From contig JADGBB010000022.1 of the NCBI GenBank assembly GCA_015231715.1, positions 1 through 24,761 on the forward strand: DNA of 24,761 nucleotides, given 5' to 3'. The translations under genes and the position numbers were made by a program. This document shows, piece by piece, positions 1 to 10,318 of this stretch; the first letter of the stretch is position 1; each line of letters begins with the position of its first letter. The DNA is from Candidatus Omnitrophota bacterium (GTDB lineage: Bacteria > Omnitrophota > Koll11 > Tantalellales > Tantalellaceae). The notes under the pieces are model-generated. The model was not told the origin of the DNA, made no database searches, and saw only the letters and a program-made list of their open reading frames with translations.

Positions 1-154
1 GTGTATGATATGCTTCGCTCTGTTTACTAATCGCTGAATATCTTCCGGTTCTTTTGCACAGCCAACAGTTTGAGTAACTTTATATCCACCGCTTTTATTT
101 ATTATCTGTACACTGATGGAACCACTTTTATTTTTCTTTTTTCGCATAAACATG
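1..154 (-). CDS. Transposase N-terminus, IS1634/IS4-like, cut by window edge
   Basis: An open frame runs on the minus strand from ATG at 154 to the window edge, 51 codons without a stop. It begins MFMRKKKNKSGSISVQIINK and continues with a GGYKVTQTVG stretch and an EDIQRLV helix. That start (basic KKNKSG, then a VQII-K-GGYKV-TVG hairpin) is what I recognise from the N-terminus of IS1634-type DDE transposases of the IS4 superfamily. Only this fragment is visible, so catalytic residues cannot be checked. A small hairpin, CGGGACACCCG at 171-181, lies just upstream and may belong to the element end, but no terminal repeat can be confirmed. The 155-345 gap holds nothing else I can support. The family assignment is from recall. 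Confidence 0.6.
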
Positions 155-345
155 CAGATATTTTACTAGCGGGACACCCGAATGAAAAGAAAATTCCGGA
201 TTTTTGTGCTTGATTTTAATAGCTTTGAGTAAATTTTAAAATTTTGCGGAAGTCAGGAAAATATGTACATTTTGCAGATGGGAGAGGTTTTTATTCTTGA
301 CATGCTTTTTCATAGATGACGAGGGCAATATCAACTCAGGATAGT

Positions 346-1008
346 CTAAAAGATTACTGTGAATTCGCCTCTGGGTTTTGATTGTTTGAAGTGTTCTTTT
401 ATTTCTTCTGCTTTTCCTCTTAGGATCTCTTCGAATTTTTTTGTTAGTTCTCTTGCGACTATGATCTCTCTTTCCGGTTCTAGGGCGGCTAGGTCTTCTA
501 GAAATTTTTCTATTCTGTGCGGGGATTCGTATAGTATGACCGTTCTTTTTTCTTCTAGAAGTTTTGTCAGTTGGTTTTTTCTTTTGGCGCCTTTGTTGGA
601 TAAAAATCCTTCAAAGATAAATGCGCTTGTGTCTTTGCCGGATACTGTCAAAGCCGCAATACAGGCGCATGCTCCGGGGATGGAGATGATGTTTATTTCG
701 TTTTCAATGCATGTTCTTATCAGAGGGGTTCCCGGATCTGAGATTCCCGGAGTTCCTGAATCTGATACAAGGGCAATGTTTTGTCCTTCTAGGATCCTGT
801 CTGCTAAACGGTCCTTTTTCCCGCCGGATGAGTATGAATGATAGCTTGTACAATGTGTTGTTATTCCATAATGGTCTAATAAAACTTTTGTTCTTCTTGT
901 GTCTTCACAAGCAATGAGGTCTACTTTTTTTAGCGTTTCTACGGCTCTAAATGTTATATCTTCAAGGTTCCCGATAGGCGTGCTGACTATGTACAGATTC
1001 CCTTTCAT
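346..1008 (-). CDS. rsmI: 16S rRNA (cytidine1402-2'-O)-methyltransferase RsmI
   Basis: RsmI uses S-adenosylmethionine to 2'-O-methylate C1402 in the decoding centre of 16S rRNA. The protein (220 aa) starts MKGNLYIVSTPIGNLEDIT, the family signature, has EDTRRT at about 35-40 and the SAM-binding loop VSDSGTPGISDPG at 81-93, followed by an IPGACA segment and an YESPHR motif. E. coli RsmI is about 286 aa; this one ends right after GEFTVIF and lacks the C-terminal helical extension, as shorter family members do. The start has an AAAGGA ribosome binding site and lies 15 bp after glmS, so it is probably the last gene of the glmS unit. The stop is TAG. No clear terminator follows before the transposase fragment. 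Confidence 0.93.
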   Translation of the reverse strand: MKGNLYIVSTPIGNLEDITFRAVETLKKVDLIACEDTRRTKVLLDHYGITTHCTSYHSYSSGGKKDRLADRILEGQNIALVSDSGTPGISDPGTPLIRTCIENEINIISIPGACACIAALTVSGKDTSAFIFEGFLSNKGAKRKNQLTKLLEEKRTVILYESPHRIEKFLEDLAALEPEREIIVARELTKKFEEILRGKAEEIKEHFKQSKPRGEFTVIF

Positions 1009-1023
1009 TTTTTCCTTTTAGGG

Positions 1024-2880
1024 TTATTCTACTGTAACTGACTTTGCTAAATTTCTAGGCTGGTCTATGTCATATCCGAATTCTCTTGCAATATGATATG
1101 CTAATATCTGCAGCGGCAGTACAACTAATATCGGAGAGAAAAGTTCTTCAATGTCCGGTATTTCTACTATGTAGTCTATGGATTTATCTTCTTTTAAGCT
1201 GTCACCTTCTGTGATAACCGCTAGAACTATTCCTCCGCGCGCTTTGATCTCCTGTATGTTTGAATGCATTTTATCTTTTGTTTCAGATCGTGGGGCTATG
1301 CATACTACCCATGGGTTTTCGTCTATTAAAGCTATCGGCCCGTGTTTCATTTCGCCAGCCGGGTATCCTTCGGCGCTTATATACGATATTTCTTTCAGCT
1401 TTAGCGCGCCCTCAAGAGCATTAGGAAAATTTATATTTCTGGCTAAATATAAAAAACAGCTTTTATTGTTCCTTGTAAGATAAAACTTATGAAAGATCGA
1501 AGCATATGTTTGCAGCTTGTTTGTATTTTTAGAATATTTTTCCAAGAACTTTGCCGCAAGAACTGGAATTTTTGCTATCTCTTTCTGCCAGGCTTCTTTT
1601 TCGTCTGAATTTATTTTTTTTATTTCCGCGAGATAATATGTAAAAAGATACAATGTCATTATTTGTGCGGTATAAGCTTTTGTTGATGCTACGGCTATTT
1701 CTGGCCCTGCATAAGTATAAATAACTCCGTCAGATTCTCTGGCTATAGTGCTTCCTAAAACATTACAGATCGAAATAACGCTCGCCCCTCTTTTTTTTGC
1801 TTCTCTTAAAGCGGCTAATGTATCTGCTGTTTCTCCGGACTGTGAAATGCATACAACTAATGTTTCATTGTCAACCAGGGGGTCTCTATATCTGAATTCG
1901 CTTGCCTGATCAACCCATACGGGGATCCTTGCAATTTTTTCTATCATGTATTTCCCGGTAAGACCTGCGTGATAAGCGGTTCCGCACGCTATTATAATTA
2001 TTTTTTTTATCTTTTTGATTTCTTCTTTTGATACTGTCAGCTCGTCAAACACTACTTGATTTTTCTTTATTCTTTTTTTTATTAATTTTTTCAGGATCTC
2101 AGGCTGTTCGTATATTTCTTTTAACATGAAATGTTCGAACCCGCCTTTTTCGGCCTTAGAAATATCCCACTCTATCGTTTGTGTTTTAATCTTTTTATTT
2201 TCCCCGTTTGACGCGTATACGGTCATTCCTTTTTCGTTCACGTCTACTATGTCTCCGTTTTCCAAATAGATGACTTCTCTCGTATAATCAAGTATCGCTG
2301 GGATATCACTGGCAATAAAAAATTCTCCTTCCCCTATTCCTGCTATCAGCGGACTATCTTTTCTTACGCCGATTATTCTGTTAGGCTCATCTTTATGTAT
2401 AATACATAAAGCATACGATCCTTCGAGCACTTTGATGGATTTTTTTACGGCTTCATACAGATCCCCTGAATAGTTATTCTCTATTATGTGAGCTATTATT
2501 TCTGAATCTGTTTCTGATAAAAAAATATGTCCTTTTTTCTGTAAGCTGTTTTTAAGTGTTTGATAATTTTCGATTATTCCATTATGTACTATGGCTATGT
2601 TTTTTTTTGGTCCTAAATGGGGATGTGAATTTATATCGTTAGGGACACCATGTGTTGCCCATCTGGTATGACCTATTCCAACGGTTCCTTTTAAATGGCC
2701 TTTGGCTAGCTCTTCGCGTAAAACCGCGAGCTTTCCCTGTTTTTTCTTTACATTGATCTCACCGTTTGAAATTACTGCGACCCCTGCTGAATCGTATCCT
2801 CTATATTCCAGCCTGGAAAGGCCTTTGGTAAGAACTATATCTGTTTCTCTTTTTCCTATGTAACCTATGATCCCGCACAT
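1024..2880 (-). CDS. glmS: Glutamine--fructose-6-phosphate aminotransferase (isomerizing)
   Basis: GlmS makes glucosamine-6-phosphate from fructose-6-phosphate and glutamine, the entry step to UDP-GlcNAc for peptidoglycan and lipopolysaccharide. The 618-aa protein starts MCGIIGYIG, so Cys2 becomes the N-terminal nucleophile of the class II glutaminase domain; GHTRWATHG and the HNGIIENY segment follow. Two SIS sugar-isomerase domains form the C-terminal half, with CISQSGETADT in the first, and the protein ends in PRNLAKSVTVE, the usual tail. Length is typical (about 600-610). The start lies 3 bp after the preceding gene, with its GGAG inside that gene's end, so there is no room for a glmS ribozyme; expression should be coupled to the upstream gene. 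Confidence 0.97.
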   Translation of the reverse strand: MCGIIGYIGKRETDIVLTKGLSRLEYRGYDSAGVAVISNGEINVKKKQGKLAVLREELAKGHLKGTVGIGHTRWATHGVPNDINSHPHLGPKKNIAIVHNGIIENYQTLKNSLQKKGHIFLSETDSEIIAHIIENNYSGDLYEAVKKSIKVLEGSYALCIIHKDEPNRIIGVRKDSPLIAGIGEGEFFIASDIPAILDYTREVIYLENGDIVDVNEKGMTVYASNGENKKIKTQTIEWDISKAEKGGFEHFMLKEIYEQPEILKKLIKKRIKKNQVVFDELTVSKEEIKKIKKIIIIACGTAYHAGLTGKYMIEKIARIPVWVDQASEFRYRDPLVDNETLVVCISQSGETADTLAALREAKKRGASVISICNVLGSTIARESDGVIYTYAGPEIAVASTKAYTAQIMTLYLFTYYLAEIKKINSDEKEAWQKEIAKIPVLAAKFLEKYSKNTNKLQTYASIFHKFYLTRNNKSCFLYLARNINFPNALEGALKLKEISYISAEGYPAGEMKHGPIALIDENPWVVCIAPRSETKDKMHSNIQEIKARGGIVLAVITEGDSLKEDKSIDYIVEIPDIEELFSPILVVLPLQILAYHIAREFGYDIDQPRNLAKSVTVE

Positions 2881-2883
2881 ATA

Positions 2884-3414
2884 TTAATCATCTCCGTTTA
2901 TTTTCTCCAGGAGACTCATTATATCTGTTCTTGCGCATCTCCCTGCAAGAGTTGCGACATAAATAAGCATTGAAAGCTGCCAGCACTCTTCCGGCCCTAC
3001 AACTAAAGCGGTCGAGGTGTTCTCTTGCTGCTCCATCTTTTTTTTGTATTTAATAATTGTTTGACTAAGCGAATCATCGCTGATGTCCAGCTCTGAAACT
3101 GTGTTATTGTATTTCAAAGAAGGGAATCTTATTCCTCTCATTAAAAAAAATGTCTGAACTAACTCTTGGCTTAACCCTAGGTCTTCTTCAAAATCAAATC
3201 CGTCAAACTGGGGAGAGTCCTGGGGCAATACTATCATCGGTTTTTCTACGATGATCTTTCCTTTTCGAATAACTGTACTTCCTTCGTTAACTGATGATTC
3301 AGCTAGAAAGTAATAGGGTACAACTGTAGCCGAAAAAGCGGATAACCCTTTTATCCTGCCTCTTATTATTTCTGTTTTTTCTCTGGCTTTTTCCCAAAGT
3401 TGCTCTATATCCAT
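2884..3414 (-). CDS. Unknown conserved-looking protein upstream of glmS
   Basis: I do not recognise this 176-aa protein. The start chosen is ATG at 3414 (MDIEQLWEKAREKTEII...) because AGAGGA sits just upstream; a longer frame begins at 3465, but those extra codons overlap the hairpin at 3443-3511 and have no ribosome site. The protein is soluble by eye, with no signal peptide or membrane segment. It has an N-terminal basic amphipathic helix, a beta-rich middle (VIRKGKIIVEKPMIVLPQ), an acidic DGFDFEEDLGLS segment, and a C-terminal helical part containing VVGPEECWQLSML and AGRCARTDIMSLLEKI. It is 3 bp from glmS, so it is probably cotranscribed with an enzyme of cell-envelope precursor synthesis; no function follows from that. 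Confidence 0.8.
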   Translation of the reverse strand: MDIEQLWEKAREKTEIIRGRIKGLSAFSATVVPYYFLAESSVNEGSTVIRKGKIIVEKPMIVLPQDSPQFDGFDFEEDLGLSQELVQTFFLMRGIRFPSLKYNNTVSELDISDDSLSQTIIKYKKKMEQQENTSTALVVGPEECWQLSMLIYVATLAGRCARTDIMSLLEKINGDD

Positions 3415-3435
3415 TTTTCCTCTTAATCTTGATCT

Positions 3436-3511
3436 AAAAAATATAGGGCATAGAGGAAAGCACATAGTTACGTTATATTTGTTTTTCTATGCTCTATGCT
3501 CTATGCCCTAT
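3436..3511 (-). terminator. Long-loop hairpin with U-tract after tRNA-Glu
   Basis: On the minus strand ATAGGGCATAGAG (3511-3499) is followed by its exact complement CTCTATGCCCTAT (3455-3443) and then ATTTTTT (3442-3436). The 13-bp stem plus U-tract has the form of a rho-independent terminator for the tRNA-Glu transcript, with an unusually long 43-nt loop. The loop can itself pair partly (GCATAG with CTATG). It lies just upstream of the start chosen for the unknown gene before glmS, so it could also act as a leader structure for that gene. Confidence 0.55.
3484..3511. repeat. Tandem heptamer GCTCTAT
   Basis: The 7-bp unit GCTCTAT occurs at 3491-3497 and 3498-3504, preceded by the variant TTTCTAT (3484-3490) and followed by the variant GCCCTAT (3505-3511). 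The last copies form one arm of the hairpin described at 3436-3511. It is a short simple repeat between the tRNA and the next gene. Confidence 0.75.
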
Positions 3512-3519
3512 GCATAAAT

Positions 3520-3596
3520 TGGCGACCCCACGGGGATTTGAACCCCGGTCGTCAGAATGAAAATCTGATGTCCTGACCAGGCTAGACGATGGGGTC
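3520..3596 (-). tRNA. tRNA-Glu (anticodon UUC), CCA encoded
   Basis: On the minus strand the sequence folds as a cloverleaf. The acceptor stem GACCCCA pairs with TGGGGTC, followed by discriminator G and an encoded CCA (TGG at 3520-3522 on the plus strand). The D arm contains AGCCTGGTCAGGA. The anticodon arm TCAGA-TTTTCAT-TCTGA reads anticodon TTC (3561-3559). The T arm is CCGGGG-TTCAAAT-CCCCG. The length is 77 nt. The UUC anticodon decodes GAA and GAG. It is a solitary unit with its own promoter and terminator-like hairpin between gyrA and the glmS unit. Confidence 0.97.
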
Positions 3597-3647
3597 GCGA
3601 ATGTTTCTTTTCAACTTACTTTGACCACTCAAGATCAAAGTCTCAAT

Positions 3648-3676
3648 ATTCTACAAAATAGATGTTGGTTTTGCAA
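3648..3676 (-). promoter_or_regulatory. Promoter for tRNA-Glu
   Basis: On the minus strand TTGCAA (3676-3671), a 17-bp spacer and TAGAAT (3653-3648) form a sigma70-type promoter. Transcription would start near 3641, about 45 nt before the tRNA 5' end. The predicted leader begins with a 7-bp hairpin, ACTTTGA with TCAAAGT (3641-3618). The promoter lies between the gyrA stop and the tRNA, so the tRNA need not depend on gyrase transcription. Confidence 0.6.
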
Positions 3677-3695
3677 CTCTTTTTTTACAATATTT

Positions 3696-6131
3696 TTATT
3701 CTTCTTCTTCCGCTGCTACAAAGCTTGCAATAGCGATCAGCTGATCGTCGTCTTTTAGCCTAATTGCTCTAACCCCTTGAGTTGATCTTCCGATTTTGCT
3801 GATCCCTTTTACTTCTACTCTAACAAGCATCCCGCTTTTTGTTATCAGCATTATCTCGTCTTCGTCTTTTACGGTTTTGATACCCACAACTCTGCCGTTC
3901 TTTTCGGTGACTTTCATATTGATTACGCCTGATCCTCCGCGTCCTTGTAATCTATATTCATCAAATGCTGTTCTTTTTCCGTATCCCTTTTCAGTGACGG
4001 TCAAGATACACGCTTCTGGTTCGCTTTTCACCATACCTACTATGATATCATCTTTTTTAAGGCTAATCCCTTTTACTCCTTGCGCTGTTCTTCCCATGCA
4101 TCTTATGTCTTTTTCTTTAAATTTTATTGATTTGCCTGCCCTGGTTGCTAAGCACACTTCATTCGTTCCGTCTGATAGAATGGCTTCTATAAGGCTGTCA
4201 TCTTTTTCAAGTGTTATTGCTATGATCCCGCCTTTTCGCGGATTGCTGAACGCTTTGAGGTCGGTTTTTTTTACTTTTCCTCTTTCTGTTGCCATTACTA
4301 CAAATTGTCCGTCCTCAAACTTCCGTATCGGCAATATTGCGGATACTGTTTCTCCGGTATCAACTCCCAGAAGATTAACTATCGGCCTTCCTTTAGTTCT
4401 TCTTCCTGCTTGCGGCAATTCATGTACCTTTATCCAATAAAGTTTTCCCTTGGTTGTAAAGTTCAAAATATAATCATGGGTTGAAGCAATGAATAAATGT
4501 TCGATAAAATCTTCTTCTTTAGTTGTTGCTCCTGCTACTCCGGTTCCCCCTCTTTGCTGTTTTTTGTACGTGCTTACGGGGCATCTTTTGATATATCCTT
4601 CATGTGAAAGAGTGATAACCATATCTTCTTCGGCTATTAAGTCTTCTAAGTCAAGCTCTCCGGCTTCAGCTGTTATTTCTGTTCTTCTTGCATCGCCGAA
4701 TTTTTCTTTAATATCAGCTGTTTCTTGTTTTATTATGTCAAAAACTTTCCTTTCGCTTGCTAAAATCCCTTTTAACATTTCGATCAGCTTTATCAGTTCT
4801 TTGTATTCGTCTTCTATCTTTTTTGTTTCGAGGTTTGTTATTTGCTGGAGCCTCATTGCTAAAATTGCTAATGCCTGTTTCTCGGAAAGTTTGAACTTTT
4901 TCATTAAAGCTAGTTTCGCAACTTCAGGATCTTTGGAGCTTTTTATTGTTTTTATAACTTCGTCCAAATTGTCCAGAGCGATTTTCAATCCTTCAAGGAT
5001 ATGCGCTCTTTCTTCGGCTTTTACCAAGTCATATTTTGTTCTTCTTATTATTGTTTCTTTTCTGTGGTCTATAAAATACTTCAGCATTTGTTTTAGATTA
5101 AGAACTCTTGGCTGGTTGTTTACAAGCGCCAACATAATAACGCCGAAAGTGTCTTTCATTTGCGTGTGCTTATACAAAAGGTTTGTTACAACTTCCGAAT
5201 TGAACCCTTTTTTCAGATCTATCGATATTCTTAGCCCGTCCCTGTCAGACTCGTCTCTAAGGTCTGATATGCCGTCTATCTTTTTATCTTTAACAAGGCT
5301 GGCAATGCTTAGAATTAATTTACTTTTGTTTACTTGGTAAGGTATCTCCGTCACTATGATGCTTTCTCTGCCGTTATTTTTTTGTTCTATATGCATTTTC
5401 GCATACATTTTAAGGCTTCCTCTTCCTGTTCGATATGCTCTTTTTATTTCTTCTATCCCGCAAATCATTGCACCCGTAGGAAAATCCGGCCCTGTGACTA
5501 TTTTCATTAGATCTTCTATCGTACATTCCGGATGATCCACTAAGTAGCAAATTGCATCGGCGATCTCTGTTAAGTTGTGAGGGGGTATGTTTGTTGCCAT
5601 GCCGACGGCAATTCCGCTTGAACCGTTCAGCAAAAGATTCGGCAGAACTGACGGCAATACTTTCGGCTCGTTTAGGGACCCGTCAAAATTTGGCTGCCAC
5701 TCTACCGTATCTTTTTCAATATCTTGCAGTACAAGGTTTGTTATCTGATGCATGCGAGCTTCGGTATACCTCATAGCTGCCGCAGAATCTCCGTCGACGG
5801 AACCAAAGTTTCCCTGGCCGTTTATCAGCGGATATCTCAAAGAAAAATCCTGGACCATTCTCACCATTGAATCATATACTGCAGTGTCTCCGTGCGGATG
5901 ATACTTACCCAAAACTTCTCCGACGATCCTAGCGCATTTTTTGTATGGTTTATTATATACAATTCCCATGTCTTTCATGGCATATAGTATTCTTCTGTGT
6001 ACCGGCTTTAGTCCGTCTCTTACGTCGGGAAGCGCTCTTCCTACAATTACGCTCATCGCGTAGTTGATATATGCTTGTTTCATTTCGTCTTCGATATAGA
6101 TAGGTACTACTTTTTCATTTCTAGTGTACAT
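3696..6131 (-). CDS. gyrA: DNA gyrase subunit A
   Basis: GyrA is the DNA breakage-reunion subunit of the A2B2 gyrase that introduces negative supercoils. The protein is 811 aa. The catalytic Tyr is Tyr122 in MRYTEAR, and the quinolone-determining segment GKYHPHGDTAVYD has Thr at the position of E. coli Ser83 and Asp at the position of Asp87. A coiled-coil tower follows the winged-helix/tower region, then a C-terminal beta-pinwheel built of repeated blades (for example RCMGRTAQGVKGI and KIGRSTQGVRAI). The GyrA box is QQRGGTG, one of the looser versions of QRRGGKG. The acidic tail ends AAEEEE. The start has AGGAG 5 nt upstream. It lies 41 bp after gyrB in the same direction and is probably cotranscribed. 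Confidence 0.98.
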   Translation of the reverse strand: MYTRNEKVVPIYIEDEMKQAYINYAMSVIVGRALPDVRDGLKPVHRRILYAMKDMGIVYNKPYKKCARIVGEVLGKYHPHGDTAVYDSMVRMVQDFSLRYPLINGQGNFGSVDGDSAAAMRYTEARMHQITNLVLQDIEKDTVEWQPNFDGSLNEPKVLPSVLPNLLLNGSSGIAVGMATNIPPHNLTEIADAICYLVDHPECTIEDLMKIVTGPDFPTGAMICGIEEIKRAYRTGRGSLKMYAKMHIEQKNNGRESIIVTEIPYQVNKSKLILSIASLVKDKKIDGISDLRDESDRDGLRISIDLKKGFNSEVVTNLLYKHTQMKDTFGVIMLALVNNQPRVLNLKQMLKYFIDHRKETIIRRTKYDLVKAEERAHILEGLKIALDNLDEVIKTIKSSKDPEVAKLALMKKFKLSEKQALAILAMRLQQITNLETKKIEDEYKELIKLIEMLKGILASERKVFDIIKQETADIKEKFGDARRTEITAEAGELDLEDLIAEEDMVITLSHEGYIKRCPVSTYKKQQRGGTGVAGATTKEEDFIEHLFIASTHDYILNFTTKGKLYWIKVHELPQAGRRTKGRPIVNLLGVDTGETVSAILPIRKFEDGQFVVMATERGKVKKTDLKAFSNPRKGGIIAITLEKDDSLIEAILSDGTNEVCLATRAGKSIKFKEKDIRCMGRTAQGVKGISLKKDDIIVGMVKSEPEACILTVTEKGYGKRTAFDEYRLQGRGGSGVINMKVTEKNGRVVGIKTVKDEDEIMLITKSGMLVRVEVKGISKIGRSTQGVRAIRLKDDDQLIAIASFVAAEEEE

Positions 6132-6172
6132 GTTGCTCCTTGCTTATTATCTTTAATCTTAATCTTTAATTT

Positions 6173-8671
<2,499 letters not shown>

Positions 8672-8977
8672 CTACGTTATCTCTCCGACTCTTACTCTTA
8701 TCTCTTTTAGTTTTTGTCTTCCCGTATATGTTTCATTGAATTTTTTTATTATTTCTCTTTTTTGCATCGTTATCTCGTACAGCCAGTTTGAGTTTTCGGT
8801 GATTATCATCATCACTCCTTTTTTCATGCTGACCGGCTGCGCGTGTTCACATATTTTTTCGTTTACCGCTTTTCTCCAGGCTTCCCCGACTGCGTTTGCT
8901 CTTTTTATTTTTCTGTTCTCTATTTCTCGTAGTATGTCCCCTACGATACTATCTATATGTTCCGGTTTTCTATTCAT
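8672..8977 (-). CDS. DciA-like protein (DUF721)
   Basis: This 101-aa protein matches the DUF721/DciA pattern. A helical N-terminus (IDSIVGDILREIE) leads to VGEAWRKAVNEKICEHAQPV and a beta segment GVMMIITENSNWLYEITMQK, and it ends with a helix and REIRVRVGEIT-type strand. DciA proteins assist loading of the replicative helicase DnaB in bacteria that lack DnaC/DnaI, and DUF721 genes often sit between dnaA/dnaN and gyrB. The start is 2 bp downstream of the dnaN stop with no good ribosome site, so translation is probably coupled to dnaN. The residues named are seen; the helicase role is from the family and its neighbours. Confidence 0.85.
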   Translation of the reverse strand: MNRKPEHIDSIVGDILREIENRKIKRANAVGEAWRKAVNEKICEHAQPVSMKKGVMMIITENSNWLYEITMQKREIIKKFNETYTGRQKLKEIRVRVGEIT

Positions 8978-8979
8978 AT

Positions 8980-10083
8980 TTATGATGCTATCTGCATCGG
9001 TAAAACTACATATACGGCTTCTTTTTCTTTTCTTATAACTCCGGGTTTATTGTATCCATTTATCTCCATTTCTATGTTTTCCATTTCTATGTTTTTTAAT
9101 ACATCAATCAGATATTTAGGATTAAACCCTATTTCTATTTCTGTTTCTCCTTTATAGTCAGCATTTACTTCTTCTCTAGCTTTTTCCAGGTATGGTTTGT
9201 TTTTAGAAATGGTTATTTTTTTATTTTGAATATTTATTTTTATCGCTTGTGAATCTTGGTCTGTTAATATGCTTACTCTTTTCAGCGCATCTAAAAATTC
9301 GTTTTTATCCACTTTTATAGTGTTCTCTATTTTTGCCGGTATTACTTTTTCATAGTCCGGATACTCTCCTTCTATTAATCTTGATATGATAAAACAGTTA
9401 GACAAATTAAATATTATTTGATTGTCATTAAATTGAAGCTTTGCTTCTCCTTCGTCTTTTAATAATCTTTTTACTTCTTGTATTGTTTTTGTAGGTATTA
9501 CCATTTTTTTATCTACTAAGGTTTTTTTGCTCATTTTTTTTGTTACTAAAGACATTCTTCTTCCGTCTGTTGTAACCATAGTGAGCTCATCTTCTTTTAT
9601 TACAAAAAGAACACCCGTTAAAATATGTCTCGCATCGTCTTTGCTGCTTGAAAAATCTACTGCTGTTATCATATTTTTTAAGTCTTTTTGCTCCACCATG
9701 ATCGAATCTTTATCTTCAAACATCGGGAGTTCCGGAAAATCTTCTTTTGGAAGGCCTATTATTTTAAACATAGCTTTTCCGGCTCTTATAGATATCGAGT
9801 TATTTTTCTTTATAGCGATATTTACATCACTGTTTTCTTGAAGAGACTTAATAATGTCAAAAAATTTCTTTGCCGGAATTGTTATTGCCCCAACATCTCC
9901 TGAAACTAAAGGAACCCTGGCTGATATTCCCATATCTAGGTCTGTTGCAATCAGAGTGACGCTTGTCGGAGACACTTCCATTAAAATGTTTGAAAGAATA
10001 GGTAAACTGCTTTTCTGTGTTATTGCATTTTGTACTATCTGTATTCCATTAAGTAACGCTTCTCTTTGAATTGTGAACTCCAT
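8980..10083 (-). CDS. dnaN: DNA polymerase III beta subunit (sliding clamp)
   Basis: DnaN forms the ring-shaped dimer that tethers DNA polymerase III and other partners to DNA. The protein has 367 aa, the usual length, and is made of three repeated clamp folds. It starts MEFTIQREALLNGIQIVQNA and includes LPILSNILMEV, VTTDGRRMSLV in the middle domain and the C-terminal VVLPMQIAS, close to the usual LPMR-type end. AGGAGG precedes the ATG. It follows dnaA by 235 bp of sequence with a consensus DnaA box, and is read with the DciA-like gene and probably gyrB. Confidence 0.97.
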   Translation of the reverse strand: MEFTIQREALLNGIQIVQNAITQKSSLPILSNILMEVSPTSVTLIATDLDMGISARVPLVSGDVGAITIPAKKFFDIIKSLQENSDVNIAIKKNNSISIRAGKAMFKIIGLPKEDFPELPMFEDKDSIMVEQKDLKNMITAVDFSSSKDDARHILTGVLFVIKEDELTMVTTDGRRMSLVTKKMSKKTLVDKKMVIPTKTIQEVKRLLKDEGEAKLQFNDNQIIFNLSNCFIISRLIEGEYPDYEKVIPAKIENTIKVDKNEFLDALKRVSILTDQDSQAIKINIQNKKITISKNKPYLEKAREEVNADYKGETEIEIGFNPKYLIDVLKNIEMENIEMEINGYNKPGVIRKEKEAVYVVLPMQIAS

Positions 10084-10318
10084 ACATCCCTCCTAAAATA
10101 ATTCTGTTATAAGTATGTTATGATATAGAAAAATAGTCGTAGTCTTCGTATTAGGCGGCACAAATTTTTGTGGATAACCTAACAACGTATTTAAAATCAA
10201 TAAGATATCAAAAAACAAACCTGTTTACAACTCATTAATAAACAGCCTAAAACCAATTGTTTAAAAAAAAGATATCAACACAAAAATAGGATAACAAACA
10301 AAACCAAAAAAAAACCCG
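10084..10318 (-). promoter_or_regulatory. dnaA-dnaN intergenic region with DnaA box
   Basis: This 235-bp AT-rich gap has a perfect DnaA box, TTATCCACA on the minus strand (10177-10169), overlapping the palindrome CACAAATTTTTGTG (10160-10173). A hairpin CTGTTTA/TAAACAG (10221-10245) is followed on the minus strand by a T-rich run and could weakly terminate dnaA transcription. The AGGAGG for dnaN lies at the left edge. It is a plausible site for DnaA control of dnaN, or a part of the origin; one good box is too little to call a second origin region. Confidence 0.5.

Noticed and set aside
298..303. TTGACA as a -35 box on the plus strand
   Set aside because: No suitable -10 follows and no plus-strand gene lies downstream.
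2881..3520. glmS ribozyme upstream of glmS
   Set aside because: glmS begins 3 bp after another gene, and no catalytic core-like sequence fits in the space.
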